A stretch of 64,000 bases of DNA from Rhizomys pruinosus (lineage: Eukaryota; Chordata; Mammalia; Rodentia; Spalacidae). The notes under the pieces are model-generated. The model worked only from the letters and a program-made list of their open reading frames with translations, had not been told where the DNA came from and did no database searches. Position numbers and translations under genes: made by a program. The DNA lies in contig VZQC01006609.1 of the NCBI GenBank assembly GCA_009823505.1, forward strand, positions 257,645 to 321,644, read 5' to 3'. Positions 10,677 to 23,600 of the stretch are shown here, piece by piece; the stretch's first letter is position 1; every line of letters begins with the position of its first letter.

Positions 10677-10901
10677 GGCTGGAGAGATGGCCTAGTGGTT
10701 AAGAGTGCAGACTGCTCTTGTAGAGGACCCAGGGTTCGATCCCCAGCACCCACATGGCGGCTGAGAACTGTCTTTAACTCCAGTTCCTGGGGAATCCAAC
10801 GCCCTCTTCTGACCTCCTCAGCATTGCACAACACAGGTGCACAAACCTACATGCAGACAGTTGCACTCATACACATAAAAAATAAATAAAAAACATTAAA
10901 A
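10677..10901 (+). mobile_element. B2 SINE (+), short subfamily
   Basis: Has only one aactccagttcc block. Flanking repeat aaagaggtttta occurs near 10663-10674 and again near 10903-10914, a target duplication. Confidence 0.92.
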
Positions 10902-11229
10902 AAAGAGGTTTTATAAGGACAAACTTTGATGACTAAGACAAGTGGTACACACTTGACCTTGGTGACTCTGGATACAGCTAATCTGGAAAGGTAGCACCCC
11001 AGATTACTGTTGCTGGAGTCATCCAAGCGGAAGCTGGAGGGCTTGGCTGTGGGCCAAACATTCCCACCATTGCTCAAAATATGTCTCTCTCCCTTACTGA
11101 TTGAAGTGGAACAAGGACTTGATGAGCGAGCCAGGAGAGCCGGGAGCTGGGCCATTCCTACTTCCTGCATCCACACACTGAGTCCCTGAGGTTATCTTCA
11201 CTGGAACAGCACCTTGCAACATTTTTATT

Positions 11230-11455
11230 GTGTTACTTTTTATTTTATTATTTTTATGTGTATGACTGTATTGCCTGCATGCCTGCAAGTGCACCTGTGT
11301 CATGCAATGCCACGGAGTCAGAAGAGGGTGTTGGATTCCCCTGGAACTGGAGTAATGAACGGTTCTTAGTTGCCATGTGGGTGCTGGGAATCGAACCTGG
11401 GTCCTCTGCAAGAGCAGCTGGTACTCTTAACTGCTGAGTCATATCTCCAGCCCCA
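11230..11455 (-). mobile_element. B2 SINE (-), short subfamily
   Basis: Antisense: 'ggtgttggattcccctggaa', a single 'ctggagtaatgaacggttct' junction, head 'catatctccagcccc'. Confidence 0.9.
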
Positions 11456-11479
11456 GAACATTTGATTTTTTGTTCCATT

Positions 11480-11658
11480 TGTGTCTGTCTGTATGTGTGT
11501 GCCTGTATGTGTGTGCGTGTGTACTAGGGTGGGAGGAGGTCCGAGAGCAACTTGGGGGAGTCATTTCTCTCTTTTTTCCATGTGGGTTCTGAGGATTAAA
11601 CTCAGATAATCAGGCTTGACAACAAGTACCCTTACCTAGTGACCAACCTCACCGGCTC
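11480..11658 (-). mobile_element. B3-type SINE (-), old
   Basis: 'ggaggtccgagagcaacttg', 'atgtgggttctgaggattaa' and 'aggcttgacaacaagtaccc' follow antisense B3 order. Confidence 0.6.
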
Positions 11659-11984
11659 CAGAGGAACACTTAATATATATTTCATTTATATTAATTTTCA
11701 TATAAGAAACTTTAAATAATCCACCAAAACCATGATGCAGGGATACTACTTTACTTTATAGCAAGTTATATCTAAGAAGAAAAACGTAAATTTAAAGAAA
11801 CATTAAGAAAGTAAGTATGTGATACACAGTTGTAACAACTCATGATGGGAAATGGGTGTGGTTCACCAGGAAGAACCCTGGTGAGTCAGGGTCTAGTTCT
11901 AGAACTTTCACTTCCTAGCTATATAACCCCAGGTCCTTTAGTTGCCATGTGGCATTGCAATTAATCACTGTGCTTCATTATACC

Positions 11985-12515
11985 TGTGCCCATAGCAGCA
12001 TTATGTACAATACAAGGGGCTAAAGTAGAACAGAATATCATGCATCAGTGGATAAAGTGTGGTCTATAGGCAGGGAATGTAGCTCAGTGGTAGAGCACTT
12101 GCCTAGTGAAAACCTGGCCTTCCATCCTCAGCACCATACACACAAAAAAATGCGATATGTCTATACAGTAGAATATTATTTAGCCTTCAAAAGAGAGGGA
12201 ATCTTGATATACACTACATGAATTAACCTTGAAAACACCATTATGTGAAATGTGCCTGTCAGGAAGAGATAGAATATTGTGTGACTCCACTTAAATGAGC
12301 AGCCAAAGACACAGACACAGAACAAAGAATGAGGGCTGGGAGGGCCTGGCAGGAGGGAGGGGAAGCGAGTGCTTAAAGGCAACAGAGAGTTTCAGTTTTT
12401 TGAGATGAAGAGCTCTGGAGATGATGGTAAGAGCCTGAGGAGCAGTGTGGATGTTCTTGGTGCCCCTGAGCAGTGCACTTAAACATGGCTATGATGGTAA
12501 ATTTTGTGTAAGAAA
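11985..12515 (+). mobile_element. Ancient L1M fragment (+), split by an ID element
   Basis: 'cattatgtacaatacaaggg ... ggataaagtgtggt' and, after the ID, 'cagtagaatattatttagcc', 'tgaattaaccttgaaaacac' and 'ggtaaattttgtgtaag' match the 3' region of old mammalian L1 elements. Confidence 0.65.
12066..12150 (+). mobile_element. ID SINE (+)
   Basis: 'gggaatgtagctcagtggta gagcacttgcctag' is the BC1/tRNA-Ala-like ID head. The element sits inside the L1M relic. Confidence 0.85.
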
Positions 12516-13519
12516 TAAGCATAAAAGCCAATACTCGGTGTTCTGATGCTTCCTCACACATGGGAAAAGAGAGAATCGAGGACATGAGGCAGGACTGAGC
12601 CCCATGCTGTGCTCTGTCTCCATGGAGTGGTGGTGACCAGTGTTATAAAGCAGCCTCTGGAATTTCAGTTAAAAACTTCCCAAGGTCACATTGTGGTTGG
12701 CCCAGTTCAGACCACAAGTTTATCTTCCTCATGAGTCAAGCCTGCACCAAAGAAAGAGGCTCTGGTTGGATAGAGCTGGTGTCATGCTCATTTTGTAAGA
12801 GAACGTATGGACATCCCAGGTAGTTCCCCCAAAGGGCTGAACCCCCAGTCAGCTCCCCAATGGTTGGATAGTGAGGTTCCAGCCTAATCCATGGATTATT
12901 CCATTGATAGGTTTGTATTGTTGGGAGATGATGGGAACTTTCAGAGATGAAGACTGACTGAAGGAAATTAATCAAGGGGCGTCCTTAGGGGCTATGTCTT
13001 GTCTCAAGCTCCTGCTTCCTGGCCATCTGAGCAGTCTTCCACCACACTCTCCCGCTGCCGTGATGCACTGCCTCTTCTCAGACCCATGACAGTGGAGCCA
13101 CTGCCCATGGACGGAATCTACGGTGAGAGGTATTCACGCCATAGCAATATACCCTGAGAAATTAAGAAGGGTCCGCATCAGACCAGGGTCTTCATAGTTT
13201 ATTCTGGAAGCAAATGTCATCTAGCCTTCTTTTACTGTGTGGATTCTTTTGAAAAGTATTTGTAGCAAAGAAAGGCTATACTCTATATAACATTTCCAGC
13301 TACTGAAGAGCAAGGCCATTGCACTGTGAGGGGACAGTCTTTAACAAGGTTGGACAGCTCAGAATGGGACTGCAGGGCTTGGGAAGAGAGGCTGGAGGAA
13401 GCTTAACTGCTGTATCAATAAAAACAAAGGTGGCAGATTATGACAAAGGTCACAACATGTTTGACTCTTGAGGATGTTATGTCCAGAGAAGCCCACTATA
13501 AAAGAATAAAGATGATTCT
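12516..13519. other. Unique intergenic DNA
   Basis: No exon, repeat or RNA gene recognised between the L1M relic and the B3 element. No open frame here resembles a known protein. Confidence 0.5.
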
Positions 13520-13652
13520 AGAGCCAGAAAGATGGGGTAGAGAGACTGCCACCAAGCCTGACTGCCTGAGTTCAATTCCCATGAAAGTAGAGAACCAACT
13601 CCCGCAAGTTAATCTCTGACTTCCACACATATACTATGGCTTCTGTGTAAGT

Positions 13653-13688
<36 letters not shown>

Positions 13689-13690
13689 TG
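13520..13690 (+). mobile_element. B3 SINE (+) ending in (CA)n
   Basis: 'agccagaaagatggggtaga', 'caagcctgactgcctgagtt', 'ccaactcccgcaagttaatc', then a CA run at about 13656-13686. Confidence 0.8.
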
Positions 13691-14059
13691 AAAAAGATGA
13701 TTCCACATCCATGACATACCTAGGCACTACTCCCATTCTCAGACACAACAAATAGAAAGGTTTTATCCAGGGCCTGAGAGGAGGGCAATTAGAATTATTG
13801 TTTTGTGGGTGCTATGGTCTGAAAGCTTGCGTCCCCCAGACTGATGGTAAAAGGAGTTGGCCAGGTATGATGGTGGACATCTGTAACTCTCAAGGGAAAC
13901 TCTGAGCTTCCGACAGGGTCAAGGCTATCTTACCTGGGTCACATTTGTACAATCTTTCCTCCTTCATTTGGTCAAACACTAGCTTGCCAACCCCAAGCTT
14001 TTGTGAGGCTCACCCTTGATGACTACTGTAGAAGGCAGCAGTTACGGGAAAGGATTCCT

Positions 14060-14290
14060 AGAGACAGACATTTAGGACATGGATCCTGGCTCTGTCACTT
14101 GCTGTGCAACTTTAGACAAGTTGTTTCACCTGGGGCTCAGTTTATTCATCTACAAAATGGGACTGTGATACGCACATTCGGTGCCATGGGGCTTTCAGGA
14201 ATGGGAGATATAGGACCTCAGATAAGTAACACAGAATGATTCACATGTCACTGCTTCAGGGCCTGACGTATGGAAGAAACTTAGTACTGG
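14060..14290 (-). repeat. MIR (-)
   Basis: 'ctggctctgtcacttgctgt', 'agacaagttgtttcacct', 'gctcagtttattcatctaca' and 'aaatgggactgtgata' give an almost full antisense MIR core. Confidence 0.8.
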
Positions 14291-14455
14291 GTAATAGTGA
14301 TTATGTGAAGGAGTCTGAGGGTTCCCTGACATGGGCAGTACCCCTGGGCTAGGATATGACAGAACCAGGCACTTTCCTCTTTAGGAATAAACCATCCAAT
14401 CATTGAGATACCCTTGCTGGAGGGGAGAATTGTCCTCTTTCAGTGAAAACAGACT

Positions 14456-14461
14456 TTTATT
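14456..14461 (-). terminator. TBATA: TBATA polyadenylation signal
   Basis: AATAAA on the minus strand, about 120 bp beyond the TBATA stop codon. No other candidate lies closer, so transcripts should end near 14435-14445. Confidence 0.75.
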
Positions 14462-14579
14462 TAGTAGTATGGCAGGAGACCAGGGTCTGGCGTTGAGGTG
14501 GTGGGGCAGGAACCCACCCCCAGAGCTCAGAAGCAGCCTCTGAGCTGGGCAGAAGTCTCCCAGCTCTGCAGTTGGCCCC

Positions 14580-14668
14580 TCAGCCCTCGGTCTCTGACTT
14601 CCGAATTGCTTTAGCTTCTGAATCCTCGGTGGGACGCAAGCGGAGGACGTGGGCTTTGCCCATTCTCT
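14580..14668 (-). CDS. TBATA: TBATA last coding exon
   Basis: Acceptor after a C-rich tract (ccccaccccccag). It reads [20 protein letters not shown] and ends SETEG with TGA at 14580-14582. This aligns in register with the human C-terminus (EYIGEAQVLQM...). The 3' UTR continues to the AATAAA at 14456. Confidence 0.88.
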
Positions 14669-17600
14669 CTGGGGGGTGGGGAGAGACAGTGGCAGAAGAC
14701 GAGGACTCTGACAGAGAGAGCAGGCTGGGAGCGAGGCCAGGATCAAGCAAGGCCAGCTTTATCTTAACTCAACTGGGGACCAGAGACAAGCCGACTCCCT
14801 TCTCTGGCCCTTGGCATGCCCCACTCATTTCTATCCAGGTAGCAAACACTAATCGAGTGCTACTGCAGGCCAGCTACTCTGCTGGGTACTCAGGACCCTG
14901 CACGGTCTGATGGTTGGGGGGGGGGGGATCACATCCACTGATGACAAGTGTCTTCTTTCTACCCCAGCTTCTGCTGCTCTCTGGGTTTCCTAGTCCCTTC
15001 CTGCCACCCCACCCCATCCGTGTCTCACCAGGCCACCACAGGTACATACCACGCACCTTGCTCATAGACTTCAGTGTGTCCCACGCTCTCTCCACGAAGA
15101 CACTGGCCCTGTCCACCTATCTGGTCTCACCTCTTATCACCCACAGGGCCCTGGACACTGTCCAGCTTGCTCTTCGACCACCAGGCAGGAAGGAGGAAGC
15201 TCTACTTACAGGCACCTCCTGGGCCTTCCCAGGCTGGAGTCTCTGGGTTTCAGCAGGAGGGAACCCGGCCCACAAGCCACCTGCTGTTCCCCGTCCCACT
15301 CATCTACTGCTTAACTATCCTTACCAGTGCTTCCCAGGGACTTCTGTCCTCTCTAAGGTTTAAGACCTGTGACACCAGAACTTAATTCTTCCCTCAGTGA
15401 CTCCCCAGAGCCTGGCACGTAGTAGGTGTGCAAAAATAAAATGTTTGCTGAATGAAGAGGTGAACTAAACTTCCTTGGGCAGGAACCCAGCCAGAGCTGG
15501 GTCTCGGCAGGCCCCCAGAATGGCTCCCTGCATGGGCTCTTACCCGGGCTCTTACCCGGTTTTTCGAATTTGGATAAAGGTGGAATCTTCGTCTTCTTCA
15601 GGAATAGGCTATAATCAAAGATAAAGGACAAGGTTGGGGAGGCCAGATCTGCAGATGGTGGGTGGGCGTGAGGTGGGAGGTGGCAACAGATTCAGTCAAC
15701 TGCTCGCTCCCAGGAGGGATAAATCACCCCTCTTGAAGAGCCAGTGTGGGTCTGTCTATAGATTGACCTAGGTGGCCTCCCTGCAGACTGGAAGCAGGAA
15801 CCAGACAATTTGATTCTGTGTCTGCTCTGGCCACTTGGACGCAAGGCCATCCTGCCTGGAGTTGTAAGGGGAAGCTACTATCATGTTCCCATAGCCCCTT
15901 GCCTCTCAAGCTGGTCCCTGATGAGGTAGCAACTTTCTTCTTTTTTTTTTTTTTTTTTGTCTTTTTGACACAGGATCTCCCTGTAGCCCCAGCTGTCCTG
16001 GAACTCACTCTGTAGACCAGGCTGGCCTTGAACTCACAAAGATCCGCCTGCCTCTGCCTCCCAAGTGCTAGGATTAAAAGCGTGTGCCACCACGCCTGGC
16101 CAACTTTCTTCTTTCTACATGTGTGGGCTGTGTGCTGCAGTAGCCTTTCACACACCCACACCATCTCCCCTCTGTCTGGGAGAAGCTTTAGGGATGGTTT
16201 GAAACAGACCCTGGCAGACCCAGGGTGGCTTGACTAAGCTCGCAGTGATTCCTGCCTTCATCACTACAACCTGTTACAGTGCTAGGAATCACACGCAGGC
16301 CTGTACAATTCTCTCCTAATAAGCCTCAGCCCCAAGCCCTTCCTCTGCCCTCTCAGAAAGAAAAAGAAATCCAGGTCCTAGGCCAGAGCAAGAAGCTATG
16401 CCTTAGTGTGGGGTGTGGCTCCATTGGTAGAGTATTTGCATAGCATGCATGAAGCCCTGGTTCAATCTCCAGCACTGTATGACCAGGGCATGGTGTTACA
16501 AGCCTGTGATCCTAGCATTCAGAAGGTCAGGAGTTCAAGGTCATCTTTGGCTATATAGTGAGTTTGAGGCTGGTCTGGTCTACATAAGACCCTGTCTCAA
16601 ACAAAACAAAACAAACATAAACCCAAAACAACCAAACAAACAACAAAACCCTTCCACAAACCTAAGCCACTTAAGCCACTTCCCAGATAGTCCTAGTCCC
16701 AGCAGTGTGTTCATTCCTGACTGCCAGGCCTGGCCACGCTCCTCCCTTTCCACTTCCTGGGACGCCTTTTCCAAGCCTCTCATTTTGTTGTTTCAAATCT
16801 TTAGTGTTGGGCTGAGGAGATGGCTCAGTAGAAAAAATGATTGCTGTACAAGTGTAAGGACCAGAGCTCCAGGACCCAGAAGCCATGTAAATGTTCCCCA
16901 CCTGACTGAACCCAGAGCCAGCCGATGTGGCTGCGCTCCTGGGATTCTCTGTTGGAGCTGGAGTGCTGGAATTCCAGGCAGGCCAACTAAGCTAGGCAGA
17001 CAGACAGATGCTGACTTCCAGGGAGGGAGGTGTTCTGGGAACAGAGGGACAGTGAGGGGCCCAGGGCCCACCTGTAGAATGGTTGCTGGCTCTCTTGAGG
17101 CCGTTCTTGAAGCTCTTGGAGCTGATTCAAAAGCTCCTCCATTGGAATCGAGGATAGGGACTTGGGTATGAGCTGGGCCACTGCTGTCTGTAGAAGGCCT
17201 AGTATGAGATCTTTCTCTGAAAATATAATGCAGGGCGGTGGCCTCAGACGCAATCAACCCTTTCCTATCCCATCCAGCCAGTCCCAACCACAGCGAAAGT
17301 GGAGGATAGCTTTCTGTATCCACCCTGCATTCTGCTCACAGGTCCCCAGGAAGACCCCCTCAATAGCAGCCAGCCCTTCCTCGCTCTCTCCTCCCATGCA
17401 ACCCCAAGTCTACTTTGTTCTTGCCTGTCCCCCTCCAGCCCACGTATTTGGGAAGACTACTAGGCTCCACCCTGCTCCTCTTCCTCCTCTTCTCCCTCCT
17501 CCCCCACTTCCTCCTTCCCCTACCCTTCCTCCTCTCCCTCTTCCTCATCCTCTTGATCCTCATCGCTCTCTTTCTCCACTCTATCTTCTCCTCCTCTTCC

Positions 17601-20600
17601 TCCTCCTCCTCCTCCCTCCTCCTCCTCCTCCCTCCTCCTCCTCCTCCTCCGCCTCTCTCCCACTCAAAGCATTCTTTGGTGGGTGAATCTCCATCTCTCC
17701 TTATTCCTCCCTCTGCGTGTGTGGGCTCTTGAGCACACACCTGTGTGTTTTGTAGTCGCACCTGTGTGTTTTGTAGTTGCACTTGTGTGCCTGTGTGCTT
17801 CCCAAAGAAGGGAGGAGGGGCTATGTCTGCTAGATAATTTCTTTGGCTTTCTCCCTCCAAAGCACCTAGATCTGAGGTCAGTGCAAAAGAGGGATCCCCT
17901 CCCAAAGAGTGGGGCCCCAGAAATCTTGCTAAGGAGTAGGTGAGGAGCAAGTTAGTGATAATGGAAAGCCCAGCTGGAAAGTGTTGCTTTGAGATTCCAA
18001 AAAGGAAAAGAGAGAAGGCCTGGGGTAGGAGCTGAGCGACATCTGAGTCCTGTAGACATCTGAGTCCCTCCACATAGAGACAGGGCCACATGGCTGCTTT
18101 CTCACCCTGTGGTGGAGCGTAGAGCAGCCAGAATTGGATCGTGCTCAGAGAATCCGTTTGCAGAATCTGACAAAGGAGCTCCAGAATCTGTGTTCAGGAG
18201 GACAAGTTCAGGTCAGGGGGAGCCTTCAACACACTCCTGCCAGGAGTGCAGGCAAATGTGGGTTCAGGGGATTCCAGGGTTCCTCCCCCTGACATGGGCT
18301 CCCTGGGCCATATGCTTGGCTAACTGGTCTCACAGAGGCTCTTCATGGGGCTTTGTACTTTGCTATTTAAACTTTTTTTTTATTTTATTTATTTCTGTAT
18401 GTGTATGAATGTACTGTCTGCATGCAGGTTTGTGCACCCGTGTCGTGCAATGCCGCAGAGGTCAGAAGAGGGTGTCAGATTCCCCTGGAACTGGAGTTCT
18501 CCTGGAATTGGAGTTTCAGATGGTTCTTGGCTGCCATGTGGGTGCTGGGGATCGAACCCAGGTCCTCTGTAAGAGTGGTCGGTGCTGTTAACCGCTAGGC
18601 CATCTCTCCAGCCCCAGGGCTTTGTACTTTGAGAGGGGGCTTTTTCCCACAATAGTCCTGGAAGGAAATGCTTTAAGTTCCCCTCTGGACAGGTAAAGAG
18701 TGTGAGGTCCTGAGAGAAGAAGGCATTGAACAGAAATTTCAGGACAGAATCAAGCCTCAGACATCAGACAGGTAGACCCCCTCATCCCTGGAGTCTCCTT
18801 GAGCTGGTTGGAACCCAGGGCCCCTCACTGGGACAGCAAAATCAGAGCTGGCCAGTCACCTCCTCAGAGACGCACCGAGTCCTGCATGCTGGGATGTTTT
18901 GGAGAGGACTTGGGTTACCCCACAGGACTCCCCACCCTGGAGTTCCAAGAGCCTGGAGATGCTAGCGAGGAGGTGAGGGGCTTGTGGGCAGCCTGCTGAC
19001 CAGAGTGGGCTGCTTCTACCAGGTGGCCAGTGAGGGGCTCCGTCCAGTGGAGCAGCCTGGACTCTTGGCTCCTAGCTGCCTCCTCAGCCTGTGGATTTCC
19101 CAGCCTCTTCCAGTCAAGTAGCGGCAGGAAATGGTCCATCTCTGTCCAGGATGAGCTCTGGGAGCTTCCTAGGCCATGTTGCAGGTGGCGGCTATAGCTA
19201 TGGAGGGCTGAAGTGGGGGCCCGCTGTAGGGGGTAGAGCCCCCGGAGTCCTAGGAAAGTGGAGTTCCCTCAGCACTTGCCAGTCAGTCTTCCCAAGGACT
19301 CGGAGGGGTCGACGAGATCCCGGCAAGTCCTTCTAGTCCTTAGCAGAATAGGACCTGGGATGGACTTTTCCCTCAGGTCTGTGCCTGCTTGATGCCCACC
19401 CTACCCACTCCCCAGCACCCACCTGCAGTAGTGACCCACCCTGAGCTGCCCCTGGACCCTTCCCCATTCTCACCATCCTCCTTACCTGCCCTGTGCCCTC
19501 TCCCCAGCGGACCTGAGAACCTAACTCCAGGTGCCTTGTGGCAGCCCTATGGTAGAGAAAGTTCCGGTTCTAGCCTAGAAACATTGGTCTTTCTCTGGGA
19601 CCTGAGCCACAGACTGCCACCTGACAGAGCCTCACCCTCCCCTTCTGTAGATTGGAGATCCTGGGACCTGTCTGTTCTTTCCGTTTTGCTAGGCTCAAAG
19701 GCACTGCCCTCCCAGAGGAAAGCCAGGACACTGGCTCCGTCCCTGGAGGATGCTCAACTGTTCTCACAGAGATCTCGAACGCCCTAGTCCACTGTCAAGC
19801 CTTGATAGGAAAGGAACTTGGGGAGCTGAAGCTTATTGAAGGCCAGGCAAGGGCCAGCTTCATAGGCTGTGGGTTGAGAATACACTGGGCACCCTCCCCC
19901 ACCCCACTTGCTTCTCAGTTCCTGCATGGCTTCCTCGAGGATTACAGATGCTGCTGCTGGGCCGGTCCTTCCACAGCAGTATTCACGCATTCCCAATTTG
20001 GCCAGATCATGGGGAGAGGACTTACATAGAGGGGGTCAGGCTGACACAGGTTCCCTAGAAGCACAGGGGCTGGGAGTCCAGGACGCTGTCTCCTGGGGCA
20101 GAGCCTTCCTGGTCTTACAGTCTCAGGGGGCGATGTCCCCAGAGAGGCCACCCTAAGGCAGTCTGAAAGAGTGACTAGGAGGCCTGGGAACCTGGAGGCA
20201 AGGACCACTGTAGCCCTGACCCCCAGAGTAGGGCTTACTAGCAGCTCCTGGTGAGGTACCAGGGAGACTTGGGCTCCTCCATCCTTCCCAGAAGGGTGGA
20301 CCTGCTGGCTCTGGCGACTGTGCCAGTTGAGGGCTTTGCTGGACACAGGGATGAGCCTACCAGTCTCAGCTGAGCATTTGGCTCCCTGCTCCCTCAGAGG
20401 AGGCTCCTCTTTCTGCTGGGACAAAAGTAGCCAGAGATTCTAGGAGCCAGTGAGAGGGGAGGGAAAAGGCAGAGGGGAACAGATGAAGAGGAGGCAGGAT
20501 CCCATGGGGTGCCACCTCCCCCAAATCTCAGAATTATAATATTGCCAGGGGGCCACCCCCACCCTGTCCCAGGCCCCTCATTCACTGGCCCTGGCTCCCC

Positions 20601-23600
20601 CTTGCATCCAAACTCAGCATCCAGAGGTTGAATGAAGATGCCCTTGTTGGTCTTCAGTGTCTTCTTTGGGCAGGTCCTTCATGTGGCCCCTCGCCTGGTA
20701 TATCAGGGGTGTGAAAGCAGTCTAGTGCCAAGGCTCCAGGATGAACCCCAGTTCCTAGTTCAGCTGCCCCTGTGTCTGAGGTCTGTCCCACACAGTTTGA
20801 CATTCTTTCTTTGTGTGTGTATACGTATCTATGTAAGGACAACCTCACATGACACTGCTCACGTGTAGCCCACCTTTAAAAACAAAACAAAACATGGGCT
20901 AGAGAGATGGCCTAGCGGTTAAGAGCGCTGACCGCTCTTACAGAGGACCGGGGTTCGATCCCCAGCACCCACATGGCAGCCGAAAACCATCTGAAACTCC
21001 AATTCAAGGAGAACTCCAGTTCCAGGGGAATCCGACACCCTCTTCTGACCTCCGCGGCATTGCACGACATGGGTGCACAAACCTGCATGCAGACAGTACA
21101 TTGATACACATACAGAAATAAATTTAAAAAATTAAAAACAAAACAAAACAAAACAAGGTCCTTCACTGGCCTGGAGCTCACTTGTTTCTGCATCCCCAGC
21201 ACTAGGAATATAAATGTATGCCACAGGCTAGAGAGATAGCTCAGTGGTTAAGAGCATCAACTCTAAGCCGTGCATGGTGGCGCACGCCTGCACGGCTTTA
21301 ATCCCAGCACTCGGGAGGCAGAGGCAGGTGGATCTCTGTGAGTTCAAGGCCAGCCTGGTCTACAGAGTGAGCTCCAGGCCAGCTGGGACTAAAGGGAGAC
21401 CCTGTCTCAAAAAAAGAAAAAAAAAGCACCAACTCTTCTTGCAGAGTACCCACATGGTTGCTAATAACCTTCTGTAACTCTAATTCCAGGGGATCTGATT
21501 CCCATTTCTGGCCTCTACTGGTACTGCACACATATGGTTCACTAACAATCATACACATTAAAATAATAATAATAATAGTATGTATGTCATCATTCCAGGC
21601 TTTTTTAAGTGGGTTCTAAGAATTAAACTCAGGTCCTCATTCTTCCAAGGTGAGCACTTTACTGAATAAGCTGTTTCCCCAGCTCTTAATAACCTTCCTT
21701 CACCCTAGGCACAAGGGCTTGAGCCTCCTTTCTTTATAATTTCAGCTAAAGTTTGTGGTATTTCTCTTGTCTTTGTTGTTGTTGTTGTTGTTTAAGACAA
21801 GGTTTCATTGAGTACCTCTGGCAGGCCTGGAACCTGATATATAAAACAAGCTGGCCTTAAACTTGCAGGTATGAACTATGTAGCTGCCCCCCCACCCCGC
21901 CCCATTTTAAGGATAAGAAACCAAGCGTTGGCATTACAGTGATGTCCTAGCAAGCAGGGACAAGAAGTCAGAGCCCTGCCTTTCTACACCGGTTTCTCAA
22001 AACACACCCCATTGCAAAAGGTTATGTCTGTCTGAAAACCACCTTGCAAGCTTCCTTTACCACTCCGTCACTGAATAGACACTGAGTAGCAAAGTTAACC
22101 CTATTCTGTTCGACAACCTCCAGCATCTTCTACTCCTGATAAGGTGCAGCACTAACCTACATTGGGAAGTATAAGCAAACTGTCTCCCCATGACCAAAGG
22201 CAGTCTCCTCTCACCTTCCCACAGCTACCCACTTCCATCCTCTGCTCCAGGCCCTGGCATCTAAAGATGCCTTGCAGTGGGCCAGAGGCTTTGGGAATCT
22301 TCCCCCTGAGCACCGACAGATGTCCCCAGAACACAGTTATTCTGGGACTCCTTGGATTTCTCTGCTGGGTGTGTTTCTGTCCTTTGAACTTTCACCATCT
22401 TCAGGCCTTATGACTGTCCCCTCCTCCCAGTGCCAGCAGCGGAGCTTTGACGGAACTTAGGAAGGGGGTCAGCCCACTTACTTTCTTTTCAGGCTTGCTC
22501 CTTTGATCTGTACTCACCTCTATCTTCAATTCACTCTCCTTAGTGTAGACAGCCACTTGGTCAGCCAGATCCTTCAACTTCTTCTTCCAGGTATCTGAGA
22601 GGACAGGATATGATTCTGGGGCCCTGCTTGCCCTCCTTGGGGCATCAGAGTTTGGATGGAGGGGAAAGGTGCTAGCTAGAAGAAGCCCCCACTTTTCAAG
22701 CCTTTTTGCCTCAGAGGGAGAAGGGTGGGAAACTGCAGCACAAAGTGGCCATTGCTAATCTTGACAGTCTGCGTAAGTCTTCCTGGGGAGATGCTGGAGG
22801 GCACTAGGCTACTTGTGTCTAGGTGCAAGGTGTTTGATCTGGCTGTACTTTCCTCTTAGGTCCTAGAACCAGAACTGAGATTTGAAAAAGATGCCATCCC
22901 CCTTATCAAGACATTGAGCCAGCAGGGTGTGGTGGTGCACACTTTTAATCCCAGCACTCGGGAGGCAGAGGCAGGTGGATCTCTGTGTTCAAAGCCAGCC
23001 TGGTCAACATAGTGAGTTCCAGGACAGCTGGAGCTACAGGGAGACCCTGTCTCAAAAAGACCAAAAAGAAAAACAAAAAGACATTGAGCCACTCTTGACA
23101 GGTTGGTTTAAAGCTCTCAATGCCTTGCATTGGCTACCACCCCTTTGCCGGAATCTTTTTACCACACCACACCCTCTCAACTCTCCCATACCCCAGGAGT
23201 AGAGATGCAGGGCTTGGCCTTTGGAAGCAGCACAGGTGGCACAGCAGCACTTGCTACACTGAGTGTACATGTCACTAAATATTACAAGTGCCACTCTTAT
23301 CAGTAGCTCAAAGTCACATGACTGTGGCCAAAATTGTCCTGACTTCTGTTTTCTATTATTCCTCAGACACGTTAAATCCAAGCAGGGGAACTTTTCGAGA
23401 GCTGGGACCTGGGGACAAGATGGGCTGCCCTAAGAAATGAGGAGAAAGCGGAAGACCCACCTGAAAAAGCAACGACCCCATCCTTCCTCAGCCCCGGCCC
23501 ATCTAAGCTCTTTGGGAGAAGTGTGAGCCCTAGGGTAGAAGGGTGCGGCCCAAGTACCCACCAGAAGCAGAAAGCTGGGGCTTCCGATTGGACTTTGGGT

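Noticed and set aside
17360..18091. 243-codon minus-strand reading with a poly-Glu/Arg stretch
   Set aside because: It runs through the CCTCCT tract of a TBATA intron; codons reflect the simple repeat and the reading overlaps no TBATA exon in frame.
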